Notes: generated by a model from the sequence alone, not told the origin. Positions 26,145 through 34,978 are shown, counted from the stretch's first letter. The stretch: 58,182 bases of DNA from JAKOWB01 sp038363005 (GCA_038363005.1 JBBQBI010000028.1:1-58182); one strand, 5' to 3'. Numbers and translations are program-made.

Positions 26145-29100
26145 CTAGTGAAAATCCCGGCTGGCTTGCAGCGGCGTCACGCGGGGCTTCAGCTTGCCGC
26201 GCTGATCGCCACCTGGGTGCCTGACCTCGTCGGTCGGCGCCTGGGCGCGGTCGAGCGCGCGGGCGACGGGATCATCCGAAATCATGCTGTCGCAGGTGCC
26301 TGCCGCCAGCTCGTGCAGGCGGTCGGAGAGGTCGACCAGGCGCTCGGCCACCAGGTGGATCACCAGGCCCTCCTTCTGCACCCGGCCGACCACGCCGAGC
26401 AGCGAAGACCCCAGCACGACGCGGCGGAAACGCTCGAAGACCTGCGGCCAGATGACGGCGTTGGCGACGCCGGTCTCGTCCTCCAGGGTGGCGAAGATCA
26501 CGCCCTTGGCGCTGCCCGGCCGTTGGCGCACCAGCACCAGCCCGGCCACCGCCAGGCGCCGGCCGTTGATGCTCTCGGCCAGCGCCGCCGCGGGCTGGTA
26601 GCGGTCGGCCGCCAGGCCCTGGCGCAGGAAGCTCACCGGATGCGCGCGCAGGGTGAGCGCCAGGTGACGGTAGTCCTCCACCACCTGCTGCGACTGGCTG
26701 AGTTCGGGCAGGCGCACCGCCGGCTCGGCGCCCTGCTCCTCCTCGTTCATCGCGGCGAAGAGCGGCAGCGGCTCGGGCGCCAGGCCCTTCACCGCCCAGA
26801 GCGCCTCGCGCCGCGTCAGCCCCAGGCCGGCGAAAGCATCGGCGCGGGCCAGCGCCTCCAGCGTCGCCGGCTTCACCCCGGCGCGACGCCACAGCTGCAG
26901 CGGGTCGCGATAGCCGTTGCCGCGCGCCGCCAGCAGTCGGGCCACCTCCTCCTGCCGCAGGCCCTTGGCCTGGCGGAAGCCAAGGCGCAGCGCATAACCC
27001 AGGTCGCGGCGCGGCGTGAGCTGGCGCGGAAAACTGCCCGCCTGATCGCCGGGCGCCGGCGCCGGCTCCAGCGTGCAGTCCCACTGGCTGGCGTTGAGTT
27101 CCAGCGGCAGCACGGCGACGCCATGCTCCTGCGCGTCACGCACGATCTGCGCCGGGGCATAGAAGCCCAGCGGCTGGCTGTTCAGCAGCGCGCAGGCGAA
27201 GACCGCCGGGTAGTGGCACTTGATCCAGGCGGAGACATAGACCAGCAGCGCGAAGGAGGCGGCGTGGCTTTCCGGGAAGCCATAGGTGCCGAAGCCCTCG
27301 ATCTGGCGGAAGCAGCGCTCGGCGAAGTCGCGTTCGTAACCACGCGCCACCATGCCCTCCACCAGCTTGTCGCGGAAGGTGTGGATGGTACCGACGTTCT
27401 TGAAGGTCGCCATGGCGCGGCGCAGGCGGTCGGCCTCGCCCGGGGTGAAGCCGGCGGCGACGATGGCGATCTTCATCGCCTGTTCCTGGAACAGCGGCAC
27501 GCCCAGGGTCTTGCCCAGCACCTCGGCCAGCGCGCGCGAGGGGAAGTGCACCGGCTCCTCGCCGGCGCGGCGGCGCAGGTAGGGATGCACCATGTCGCCC
27601 TGGATCGGGCCGGGGCGGACGATGGCGACCTCGATCACCAGGTCGTAGAAATCGCGCGGCTTGAGGCGCGGCAGCATGGCCATCTGGGCCCGGCTTTCGA
27701 CCTGGAACACGCCGATGGAATCGGCACGGCAGAGCATGTCGTAGACCTTGGCATCCTTCGACGGCACCAGCGCCAGGTCGAAGCGCTCGTGCGTCGCCGT
27801 CTGGATCAGGTCGAAGGCCTTGCTGAGGCAGGTCAGCATGCCGAGCGCCAGCACGTCGACCTTGAGCAGCCCGAGGGATTCCAGGTCGTCCTTGTCCCAT
27901 TCGATTACCGTGCGGTCGACCATGGCGGCGTTCTCGATCGGCACCAGCTCGTGCAGCGGGCCCTTGGTGATGACGAAGCCACCGACGTGCTGCGACAGGT
28001 GGCGCGGAAAGCCGACCAGCTCGCGCACCAGCTCGATCAGCAGGGCCAGGCGCGGCGCCGTGGGATCGAGGCCGAGCTCCCGCAGCTCGGTCGCCGCCAC
28101 GCCCTCCAGGCTCCAGCCCCAGATGTTGCCGCTGATCGCCTCGATGGTGTCGGCCGCCAGGCCCAGCGCCTTGCCGGCGTCGCGCACCGCGGCCCGGGTG
28201 CGGTAGCAGATCACCGTGGCGGCCAGGCCGGCGCGCTCGCGGCTGTATTTCCGGTAGATGTACTGGATCACCTCCTCGCGGCGCTCGTGTTCGAAGTCGA
28301 CGTCGATGTCGGGCGGCTCGCGCCGCTCCTCGGAGACGAAGCGCTCGAACAGCAGGTCGAGGCGCGCCGGATCGACCGCGGTGATGCCCAGGCAGTAGCA
28401 GACGGCGGAGTTGGCGGCCGAGCCGCGGCCCTGGCAGAGGATCCCCTGCGAGCGGGCGAAGCGCACCAGGTCGTGCACCGTCAGGAAGAAGCGCGCGTAG
28501 TCGAGCTTCTCGATCAGCGTCAGCTCGTGCTCGATCTGCCGGCGCACCGCCGCCGGGATGCCGCCGGGATAGCGCCGCTGGGCGCCGGCCCAGGCCTCCT
28601 CGGTCAGCAGCTGCTGCGGCGGGCGGCCATCGGGGGCGACCTCGTCAGGGTATTCGTACTTCAGCTCGTCGAGCGAGAAGCGGCAGCGCTGCACCAGGCG
28701 CAGCGTCTGGGCGATGGCATCGGGATAGAGCGCGAAGAGCCGCGCCATCTCGGCCGGCGGCTTCAGGTGGCGCTCGGCATTGGCGGCGGCGTGGAAGCCG
28801 GCCTGGTCGATGGTCACCTTCTCGCGGATGCAGGCCAGCAGGTCGGCCAGCGGCTTGCGGCTGGCGGCGTGCATCAGCACGTCGTTGTGCGCCAGCAGCG
28901 GCAGGCCGGCCTGCCGCGCCAGCGCCGCCACCCGCGCCAGCCGCCGCCGGTCGCCGCCGTCAAGCCGGCAGGCCGCGGCCAGCCAGACGCGGTCGCGCCA
29001 GAGCGCCGCTAGGCGGCCGACGGTGGCGGCAAAGCCGGCGTCGAGTTCGGCCGGCGGCAGGATCACCAGGCATTGCCCCTCGGCCGCCGCCGCGATATCG

Positions 29101-29438
29101 GCCAAGTCGAGGTGGCACTGGCCCTTCTCGGCGCGGCGCTTGCCCAGGGTCAGCAGCGTCGCCAGGCGGCCATAGGCGGCGCGGTCCTGTGGGAAGCAGA
29201 GGATCTCCGGCCCGTCCAGTGGCGCCAGGCGGCTGCCGACCAGCAGCGGCAGGCCCTGCGCCTTGGCCGCCGCGTGCGCCCGCACCACGCCGGCCAGCGA
29301 GTTGCGGTCGGCGACGGCCAGCGCGGCGATGCCCAGCGCCTGTGCCGCCGTCACCAGCTCCTCGGCATGCGAGGCGCCGCGCAGGAAGGAGAAGTTGGTG
29401 GCGGCACCGAGCTCGGCGTAGAGCGGGGTGGGGATCAT
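26145..29438 (-). CDS. dnaE2: Error-prone DNA polymerase DnaE2
   Basis: The C-family translesion polymerase of the ImuA-ImuB-DnaE2 mutasome. The 1097 residues start with a PHP domain (YAELGAATNFSFLRGASHAEEL). The polymerase core follows, with catalytic aspartates in PPDIDVDFEHERREEVIQY near residue 378, then CQGRGSAANSAVCYCLGIT and FGTYGFPESHAASFALLVY. The latter segment is characteristic of DnaE2 rather than replicative DnaE. A helix-hairpin-helix region (GVKPATLEALARADAFAGLGLTRR is the core) and an OB fold (GLVLVRQRPGSAKGV) close the protein. It also lacks the longer C-terminus of DnaE1. It belongs downstream of imuB, separated by 208 bp containing a palindromic repeat. Confidence 0.96.
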   Translation of the reverse strand: MIPTPLYAELGAATNFSFLRGASHAEELVTAAQALGIAALAVADRNSLAGVVRAHAAAKAQGLPLLVGSRLAPLDGPEILCFPQDRAAYGRLATLLTLGKRRAEKGQCHLDLADIAAAAEGQCLVILPPAELDAGFAATVGRLAALWRDRVWLAAACRLDGGDRRRLARVAALARQAGLPLLAHNDVLMHAASRKPLADLLACIREKVTIDQAGFHAAANAERHLKPPAEMARLFALYPDAIAQTLRLVQRCRFSLDELKYEYPDEVAPDGRPPQQLLTEEAWAGAQRRYPGGIPAAVRRQIEHELTLIEKLDYARFFLTVHDLVRFARSQGILCQGRGSAANSAVCYCLGITAVDPARLDLLFERFVSEERREPPDIDVDFEHERREEVIQYIYRKYSRERAGLAATVICYRTRAAVRDAGKALGLAADTIEAISGNIWGWSLEGVAATELRELGLDPTAPRLALLIELVRELVGFPRHLSQHVGGFVITKGPLHELVPIENAAMVDRTVIEWDKDDLESLGLLKVDVLALGMLTCLSKAFDLIQTATHERFDLALVPSKDAKVYDMLCRADSIGVFQVESRAQMAMLPRLKPRDFYDLVIEVAIVRPGPIQGDMVHPYLRRRAGEEPVHFPSRALAEVLGKTLGVPLFQEQAMKIAIVAAGFTPGEADRLRRAMATFKNVGTIHTFRDKLVEGMVARGYERDFAERCFRQIEGFGTYGFPESHAASFALLVYVSAWIKCHYPAVFACALLNSQPLGFYAPAQIVRDAQEHGVAVLPLELNASQWDCTLEPAPAPGDQAGSFPRQLTPRRDLGYALRLGFRQAKGLRQEEVARLLAARGNGYRDPLQLWRRAGVKPATLEALARADAFAGLGLTRREALWAVKGLAPEPLPLFAAMNEEEQGAEPAVRLPELSQSQQVVEDYRHLALTLRAHPVSFLRQGLAADRYQPAAALAESINGRRLAVAGLVLVRQRPGSAKGVIFATLEDETGVANAVIWPQVFERFRRVVLGSSLLGVVGRVQKEGLVIHLVAERLVDLSDRLHELAAGTCDSMISDDPVARALDRAQAPTDEVRHPGGDQRGKLKPRVTPLQASRDFH

Positions 29439-29470
29439 CGCCGGCGGCCGGCTTGTTGTCCGTCCAGCGT

Positions 29471-29595
29471 GTCATCCCGGCCCAGGAGCGCAGCGACGCA
29501 GAGCCGGGACCCAGGGGACCAGGCGCGCTGCACCGAGGCCAGTCCCCTGGGTCCCGGCTCTGCGCTGCGCTGCGCTCCGCTGCGGCCGGGATGAC
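29471..29595. repeat. 125-bp palindromic repeat between imuB and dnaE2
   Basis: The left arm starts GTCATCCCGGCC and ends GAGCCGGGACCCAGGGGA; the right arm is its near-perfect reverse complement, ending GGCCGGGATGAC. The arms are about 48 and 53 bp, with a 24-bp loop. The right arm has an extra GCTGC-rich segment. The ends GTCATCCCGG are typical of interspersed palindromic elements in alphaproteobacterial genomes. A transcript would fold into a very strong hairpin in the middle of the SOS operon. Confidence 0.85.
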
Positions 29596-29646
29596 AAACG
29601 AGGAGAGAGACCAGCCGAGAGAAAAGAACCGGGCCGCCCCCAGCCC

Positions 29647-31419
29647 TCACGCGAAGAGGCCGTGGACGAACCAGCGCGGCGGGACGCCGGCCGGCGTCTC
29701 GCTGCGGTACAGCCAGTAGCGCCGGCCCTCCTGGTCCTCGACCTGCCAGTAGTCGCGCGGCGCCTCGCCGGCGCGGCCGGGCTGCCACCAGGCCGGGGTG
29801 ATGCGCTCCGGCCCCTCGGCCTGGCTCAGCGTCAGGTGCCGCCGGCGCCAGGTGAAGCCGGCCGGCGCCTGGTCGGCGCGCAGTTCCACCGCCTCCAGCG
29901 GTTCCGGCCGACGCAGCAGATAGAGCGGCCGCGGGCTGGCCCAGACCGGCCGGTCGGCCGGGCGCGGCGCCGCCGGCGCGGTGGCGGCCACCGCGTCCTC
30001 CGGCCAGTGCCGCTCCAGCAGGTCGAGGCGGCGCACCGCCTCGCGCCCCAGGCGGTTCTCCAGGCGGTCGACCAGGGCGGCAAGGTCGGCGGGAAGCTCG
30101 GGCGACAAACCCACTCCCTCCGCAGAGGGAGAGGATGCACGCGACAGCGCGCGGGCCAGGTGAGTCGGGTCGGCCGGCGCCTCCGGCACGAGGTGCAGGG
30201 AACCGCCCCCCCTCACCCCGACCCTCTCCCTCTGGGGGAGCGGGAGGACCGCAGCGGCCGATGTCGACAGCCTGCCCTGCTCCGCCACCAGGGTATCGGC
30301 CAGCGGCGCCGCCAGGGTCACCACCTCGATGCCGAAGCCGGGGTCGAGGCGGTCCTGCTTGGGCTGGAACAGCCGCAGCCAGTGGCGCGGATCGCGGCCC
30401 GGGCGGCTGAGGCCGACGCTCAGGCGGGTCACGCTGCCGTCGACGCGATGGCCGGCGAGGTCGAGCCGGCGGGCGCCGAGGCCGCGCCGGGCCAGCAGGG
30501 CCGCCAGCTCCTCGGCCAGCAGCGCCAGCACGCGGCCCAGGTCCTCGGGCGTCGACAGCGGCTCGGCGAAGGCGCGGCGCACCCACAGCGGCTCCTCCAG
30601 CCGCGCCGGCCCGATGGCTTCCGGCAGCTGACCCAGCGCCTGGCGCAGCCGTTGCGCCAGCAGTGGGCCGAAGCGCGGCGCCAGGGTCGCCGGCGGCAGC
30701 TCGTAGAGCTGGCCGATCTGCTCCAGCCCCAGGCGGCGCAGCAGCTCCAGCGTCGCCGGGGCCAGCCGCAGGCCGGCCAACGGCAGCTGCGCCAAGGCGC
30801 GCGCCAGGTCGGCCTCGGGCGCCAGCACCGCCGTCGGATGCGCCGGGTCGGTGGCATGGCGCGCCAGCGCCCAGGCGGCGCCGGGCGTGGCGGCGACGCC
30901 GGCGCGACCGCCCAGCCCGCCCCGCGCTAGGCGGCGCAGCAGGTCGTCGACCAGCGCCGCTTCGCCACCGAAAAGATGGCCGCAGCCGGTGATGTCGAGC
31001 CAGAGCGCGGCATCGCCGCCGAAGCCAGCCTCGTCGTCCGCCACCCCCTCGCCCTCGCCCAGCGCCGAGGCCGGGTCGAGCGCCACCCAGGGGCTGTAGC
31101 GCCGGCCCCAGTCGAGCAGGCGGCGCAGCGCCGCGCGGTCGGCCGCCGCTTCTTCCGGCCGCACCACGAGATCCGGCACCAGGATGCGCGCCGCCGCCAG
31201 CGGCTGGCCCGGGGTCAGGCCCGCCGCCGCGGCGGCGGGGTTGACCGCGACCAGCAGCAGGCGCCCCTGCTGCTGGCGCAGCAGGGCGAACGGCGCCTCC
31301 ACCGACCCGGCGTCAGCCGGCGCGGCGCTGGACGGGGGCTGGCGCGACGTCTTCGACCGCGCGCGCGCCTGGCGCTCGCAGCTGAAGTCGGGCAGCCAGA
31401 GCGAAAGCAGCCGTCGCAT
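29647..31419 (-). CDS. imuB: Y-family polymerase-like protein ImuB, carrying an in-frame repeat insertion
   Basis: The mutasome scaffold that binds the beta clamp and recruits ImuA and DnaE2. The 590 residues start RRLLSLWLPDF, the standard ImuB N-terminus. LWLDITGCGHLFGGE marks the region where active Y-polymerases have catalytic acids; ImuB proteins are usually inactive. The thumb/little-finger region contains LRLFQPKQDRLDPGFGIEV. Between residues of about 385 and 440 the protein carries an extra segment with PLPQRERVGVRGG and SSPSAEGVGL, the translation of REP-like hairpin DNA. After it the family sequence resumes (DLAALVDRLENRLG). The start overlaps imuA by 107 bp. Confidence 0.94.
   Translation of the reverse strand: MRRLLSLWLPDFSCERQARARSKTSRQPPSSAAPADAGSVEAPFALLRQQQGRLLLVAVNPAAAAAGLTPGQPLAAARILVPDLVVRPEEAAADRAALRRLLDWGRRYSPWVALDPASALGEGEGVADDEAGFGGDAALWLDITGCGHLFGGEAALVDDLLRRLARGGLGGRAGVAATPGAAWALARHATDPAHPTAVLAPEADLARALAQLPLAGLRLAPATLELLRRLGLEQIGQLYELPPATLAPRFGPLLAQRLRQALGQLPEAIGPARLEEPLWVRRAFAEPLSTPEDLGRVLALLAEELAALLARRGLGARRLDLAGHRVDGSVTRLSVGLSRPGRDPRHWLRLFQPKQDRLDPGFGIEVVTLAAPLADTLVAEQGRLSTSAAAVLPLPQRERVGVRGGGSLHLVPEAPADPTHLARALSRASSPSAEGVGLSPELPADLAALVDRLENRLGREAVRRLDLLERHWPEDAVAATAPAAPRPADRPVWASPRPLYLLRRPEPLEAVELRADQAPAGFTWRRRHLTLSQAEGPERITPAWWQPGRAGEAPRDYWQVEDQEGRRYWLYRSETPAGVPPRWFVHGLFA
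30110..30136. repeat. REP-like hairpin inside imuB (copy 1)
   Basis: A CTCCCTC-CGCA-GAGGGAG hairpin with a perfect 7-bp stem. Together with the copy at 30207 it bounds the extra protein segment of imuB. Confidence 0.6.
30207..30247. repeat. REP-like element inside imuB (copy 2)
   Basis: Contains CCTCACCCCGACCCTCTCCC followed by CTCCC/GGGAG pairing. This wording is typical of interspersed intergenic repeats in proteobacteria, whose translation gives LPLPQ(R/G)ERVGVRG. Here it is read in frame within a coding gene. Confidence 0.65.
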
Positions 31420-32230
31420 GATCCCACTCCAAGGTAGCGGTTGCCGGGTGGCCGCCGCGGGCCTGCAGCAGCTCGACCTGCCAGGCCGGCGGTTGCGGGA
31501 ACAGCGGGCCGGCGGCCGGGCCAGCCGGCGCGGCGGCGACGCGCCAGCGGGTCAGCGCCGGCACCGGCTCGCCGGTCGGGCGGCTTTCCAGCACCAGCAG
31601 GGCGGTGCCGCCACGCTCGGCGGCGAGCTGCAGGCGGCGGCCGGCGATGCGATCGAGACCGCGCAGCTGCGCCACCACCACGGCGGACTGGCGGCTGCGC
31701 GCCACCTCCTCCAGCGCCCACAGGATGTCGGCCTCGCCGGCGGCGCGTAGCGTCAGCAGGCGGGCCGGATCGAGGCCCAGGGCCACCAGCCCGGGGGCGT
31801 AGGGCAGCGCCGGGCCGATCCACACCAGTGGCGCCGGGCGCGCCAGGCCACCGGCGCGCAGCAGGCGCTGCGCCAGGGCCAGGGCAAAGCCGGCGGTCGC
31901 GGCGGCATCCCATTCCGGACTGGCGCCGGCCAGGCGATGCAGCCCGCTGGTGGGCAGGCCGCCGCCCGGCAGGGCGTCGTCCAGCCGGGCTATGCCGAAG
32001 GGCAGCGTGCCGCCGCCGCTGGCCGGCTGGCTGAGCGCCGCCAGGCGACGGCGCAGCGCCGCCAGATCGACAGCCGGGGCCGCCGGGGCCATGGAGGGCG
32101 GGGCGGATGAGAGGCCGGCGGCGGGAGAACGACCGCCGCCGGCAGGTTCGACCGGGAGCCCGGACGCGGGGTCATGCCCTGCGGGGGGAGCAGGGGGGCC
32201 GGGAGGGTCGAACCGAGAGCCGTGCTGCAT
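31313..32230 (-). CDS. imuA: ImuA, RecA-like mutasome protein
   Basis: A RecA/SulA-like protein that partners ImuB in SOS mutagenesis. The conserved core reads TLPFGIARLDDALPGGGLPTSGLHRL, then APLVWIGPALPYAPGLVALGLDP, WALEEVARSRQSAVVVAQL and RRLQLAAERGGTALLVLESRP; the order is diagnostic. The frame reaches a GTG at 32326, but that codon lies 8 bp from the LexA box without a Shine-Dalgarno. I use the ATG at 32228-32230 (305 residues). Both remain possible, because the first 100 or so residues are low-complexity Pro/Ala-rich. The 3' end overlaps imuB by 107 bp. Confidence 0.88.
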   Translation of the reverse strand: MQHGSRFDPPGPPAPPAGHDPASGLPVEPAGGGRSPAAGLSSAPPSMAPAAPAVDLAALRRRLAALSQPASGGGTLPFGIARLDDALPGGGLPTSGLHRLAGASPEWDAAATAGFALALAQRLLRAGGLARPAPLVWIGPALPYAPGLVALGLDPARLLTLRAAGEADILWALEEVARSRQSAVVVAQLRGLDRIAGRRLQLAAERGGTALLVLESRPTGEPVPALTRWRVAAAPAGPAAGPLFPQPPAWQVELLQARGGHPATATLEWDHATAAFALAARLQLRAPGARAVEDVAPAPVQRRAG

Positions 32231-32333
32231 GGTAGGGAAACGCCGTACAGGCACCGCTGGCTCCCCGGGCGGGGAAAGCAGGTCGCGATCCAACAGGGTC
32301 GAGGCGGTGTTCACGGGTGTCGCCACCAGAATT

Positions 32334-32348
32334 GTTCGTTATTTGTTC
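32334..32348 (-). promoter_or_regulatory. LexA (SOS) box before imuA-imuB-dnaE2
   Basis: GTTCGTTATTTGTTC, an exact match to the alphaproteobacterial LexA consensus GTTC-N7-GTTC. It lies immediately upstream of imuA, in a locally AT-rich stretch. It is the only such match I noticed beside a gene in the window. Confidence 0.9.
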
Positions 32349-32454
32349 CTAATATCTGGGGATGCCGCAGTCAAGTGGGAAGAGGAACAAAAAGAGAATA
32401 CTGGCCGACTGATCGCCAGCCCGGCAAGCGGCCTCGCAAGGCCCAGCCCCGTTT

Positions 32455-33264
32455 TCAGGGGTAGTTGGTGATCTTCACCAGGTGGATCTCGATGCCGCCA
32501 TAGCCGGTCTCGGCCTCGATGCGCACGGGCAGGCGCGGCAGATCGGGCCGCACCTCGGCCAGATAGAGCACCGTGTTGCTGGAGACCTCGGTCTTGTCCT
32601 CGCCGTCGAAGCGGTAGCCGGCGACCGGCGTCAGCTCCACGGCACAGCGCCAGGCCGGGCCCTTGAATTTGTCGAGCAGGCTGCGCTGCAGTGTCACCTG
32701 GCCGCGATCGACCATCGCCAGGTCGAAGCGCCGGCGGCCGTCATAGACCTTCTCCTGGCCGACGCAGCGCCCGGCCGCGGTCGAGGACCGCAGCAGCGAC
32801 AGGATCGCGCTCAAGGGATCGCGGCTGCCGACCAGCATCTCGGCCTCCACCATGGGCCGGGTATGTGGGCTGAAGGGCGGGTCACTGCTCATGACCGGCA
32901 GACCGGCGGCGTCGAATTCCAGTTCGACCCACTTCACCTTCTTGTCCTCGCCGAAGTGCGATTCGGTGCGGAAGGCCCCGGGCAGCAGGCTGTCATCGAC
33001 GACCGCGCCGTTGGCGCTGGTGCGCAGCTCGAAATCGTCGAACCAGGCGGCCGGGCCGACCAGTAGCGCATTCAGGCCGACGCGATAGTCGCCGCCGCCG
33101 TCCACCAGCTTGACGGTCAACTGCATGACCCGGCTGCCATTGCTCCAGACGTCATAGGACAGCGCAGCGCCGCCAGCGGCGGCCGGCACGCTGGGCAGCG
33201 CGAGGGACAGCAGCAGGGCGAGGGCAAGATGGCGGCAGCGCCGCAGGGCTGGTGCAGGGCTCAT
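32455..33264 (-). CDS. DUF3108 domain protein, exported (copy 1)
   Basis: 269 residues from the ATG at 33262-33264. The signal peptide (LALALLLSLALPSVPAAA) ends near residue 30. The mature chain begins LSYDVWSNGSRVMQLTVKL and includes YRVGLNALLVGPAAWFDDFEL, DPLSAILSLLRSS and KVYDGRRRFDLAM, the conserved DUF3108 blocks. Such proteins are predicted periplasmic beta-rich proteins of unknown role. A very long upstream frame to 34113 is antisense to the quinone reductase gene and is not coding. A second DUF3108 gene lies at 34139-34978. Confidence 0.88.
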   Translation of the reverse strand: MSPAPALRRCRHLALALLLSLALPSVPAAAGGAALSYDVWSNGSRVMQLTVKLVDGGGDYRVGLNALLVGPAAWFDDFELRTSANGAVVDDSLLPGAFRTESHFGEDKKVKWVELEFDAAGLPVMSSDPPFSPHTRPMVEAEMLVGSRDPLSAILSLLRSSTAAGRCVGQEKVYDGRRRFDLAMVDRGQVTLQRSLLDKFKGPAWRCAVELTPVAGYRFDGEDKTEVSSNTVLYLAEVRPDLPRLPVRIEAETGYGGIEIHLVKITNYP

Positions 33265-33354
33265 GACGCATGCTACGCCGCCGGGCCGGGACCTGTCCCC
33301 GCCGGTCATGCCGCCATCCCCGAAGACCGCCAGGCGAACCAGAAGGAAGCCCCG

Positions 33355-34131
33355 ATGCAGGCCCACATCGTCCTGGCGCACCCGGAGCCGCGCTCCTTCA
33401 ACGCCCACCTGGCAACGGTGGCGCGCCAGGCGCTGGCGGCGCAGGGCTGGGGCGTGACGGTCAGCGACCTCTACGCCCAGGGCTTCGATCCCTGCGAACG
33501 GCCGGAGCACTACGCGCCGCGCCTGCAGGCGGAGCGTTTCGACGTGCAGTCGGAACAGCGCCACGCGGCGGCGCAGGGCACCCTGCCGGCGGCGGTGACG
33601 GCGGAGATCGAACGGCTGGACCAGGCCGACCTGCTGATCCTGCAGTACCCCATGTGGTGGCACCTGCCGCCGGCGATCCTGAAGGGCTGGTTCGACCGCG
33701 TCTTCGCCTATGGCCAGGTCTACACCAGCAAGCAGCGCTTCGAGGCCGGCCGCTACGCCGGCAAGCGCGCCCTGTTGTCGGTCACCGTCGGCACCAGTGC
33801 CGAGACCTACGCCTTCGACGGGCGCAGCGGCGACATCGACCTGCTGCTCTGGCCGGTCAACTTCTCGCTTGCCTATGTCGGCTACCAGGTGCTGCGGCCC
33901 TTCATTGCCTATGGCGTCGAGGCCGGGCTGCGCTACTCCGACCCCGCGGTGGTGGCGGCGCGGCTGCGCCAGGTCGAAGTCGACCTGGACTCCAGCTTGC
34001 GGACGCTCGACCGCATCCCGGTCGTTCCCTTCAACCGCATGAGCGAATGGGGCGCCGACGGCCGCATTGTGCCGGAGGCGCCGGTCTATTCGCCCTTCAT
34101 GCGGCGGCGCCAACAGCTCGACCTGGAATAG
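33355..34131 (+). CDS. NAD(P)H:quinone oxidoreductase, flavodoxin-like fold
   Basis: 258 residues from the ATG at 33355, with GAAGGAAG upstream. It begins AHIVLAHPEPRSFNAHL, the phosphate-binding strand-loop of the Flavodoxin_2 family (MdaB/KefF/NQO1-like). ILQYPMWWHLPPAILKGWFDRVF follows, the FMN/FAD isoalloxazine-binding segment, then LLSVTVGTSAETY. It should perform two-electron reduction of quinones. The C-terminus is about 50 residues longer than the smallest members. It is flanked on both sides by DUF3108 genes on the other strand. Confidence 0.9.
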   Translation: MQAHIVLAHPEPRSFNAHLATVARQALAAQGWGVTVSDLYAQGFDPCERPEHYAPRLQAERFDVQSEQRHAAAQGTLPAAVTAEIERLDQADLLILQYPMWWHLPPAILKGWFDRVFAYGQVYTSKQRFEAGRYAGKRALLSVTVGTSAETYAFDGRSGDIDLLLWPVNFSLAYVGYQVLRPFIAYGVEAGLRYSDPAVVAARLRQVEVDLDSSLRTLDRIPVVPFNRMSEWGADGRIVPEAPVYSPFMRRRQQLDLE

Positions 34132-34138
34132 CCCGGCC

Positions 34139-34978
34139 TCAGGATCCCGAGGCCTCGATCAGGTGCAGCAGCAGCTTGCCGAGGTCGGTCTCGGTCTCCA
34201 CGCGCACCAGAACCGGCGGCCCGCCCTCGGCCAACGGCGCCAAGAACAGCGTCATGTGCGTGGGAAAGGCCTTGAGGTCGCGGCCCGAGGTGCGGAAGCC
34301 ACCGACCGGTTTCAGCGTCACCTCGCAGCGCCGCGCCGGGCCATGATAGAGGTTATAGGTGCTGACCCGCAGGGTCGCCTCGCCCTCGTCCCGCACAGTG
34401 ACGTCGAAGCGGCGGCGGCCGTCATAGACCGCCACGCCATCCGGGCAGCCGCCGGCCTTGGCCGTGGCCTGCAGCAGCAGCGCCTGGATCGCCGACAGCG
34501 GGTCCAGCATGCCGCGCCGGGCGGCCTCGTCCAGCGGCTGGCGCCCCTCGTCACGCATCGGCGGATCGGCGCTCACCACCGGCAGGCCGCTGGCGTCGAC
34601 ATCCAGCTGCAGCCATTCCATCTTGCCGTCGTCGCTGAGTTCAAGGCGATAGCGCGCCGGCTGCGGCTGGCCATCGTGCAGCGTGCCGCTGGCCGTGCCG
34701 GCGATGCGGATGTCGAAGAACCACGAGGGCGGGCCGACGAGCTGGCCCTGCAGCGTCACGCCATAGGACGTGGTGTCGGATTCCAACCCGATGCTGAGGT
34801 CCATCACCGCGCTGCCGCCCAGCCAGACGAGGTAGCGCAGCTGCTGGCCCGCCGCCGCGACCGGCGCCGACAGGACTGCCAGCAGCAACAGGCTACCGGC
34901 GACGCGGCCGAGCTGGCGGCCGAGCTGGCGGCCGAGACATAGGGACGGGATGCGCGGCCCGGGAAGGGGGATGACCAT
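34139..34978 (-). CDS. DUF3108 domain protein, exported (copy 2)
   Basis: 279 residues with a hydrophobic signal (SLLLLAVLSAPVAAAG) after a 28-residue N-region that carries a small tandem repeat (LGRQLGRQLGR). The mature part parallels copy 1: LRYLVWLGGSAVMDLSIGL, YGVTLQGQLVGPPSWFFDI, DPLSAIQALL and VYDGRRRFDVTV. The two copies are clear paralogues, diverged well beyond a recent duplication. Its stop lies 7 bp from the convergent quinone reductase stop. Confidence 0.87.
   Translation of the reverse strand: MVIPLPGPRIPSLCLGRQLGRQLGRVAGSLLLLAVLSAPVAAAGQQLRYLVWLGGSAVMDLSIGLESDTTSYGVTLQGQLVGPPSWFFDIRIAGTASGTLHDGQPQPARYRLELSDDGKMEWLQLDVDASGLPVVSADPPMRDEGRQPLDEAARRGMLDPLSAIQALLLQATAKAGGCPDGVAVYDGRRRFDVTVRDEGEATLRVSTYNLYHGPARRCEVTLKPVGGFRTSGRDLKAFPTHMTLFLAPLAEGGPPVLVRVETETDLGKLLLHLIEASGS
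34904..34936. repeat. 12-bp tandem repeat in the signal region of DUF3108 copy 2
   Basis: GCGGCCGAGCTG occurs 2.75 times in tandem, adding 'GRQL' units to the N-terminal region. It is a likely replication-slippage tract. Confidence 0.7.

Noticed and set aside
33265..34113. N-terminal extension of the DUF3108 frame up to 34113
   Set aside because: This part is antisense to the quinone reductase and has low-complexity Arg/Val/Gln composition. A proper signal peptide starts at 33264.
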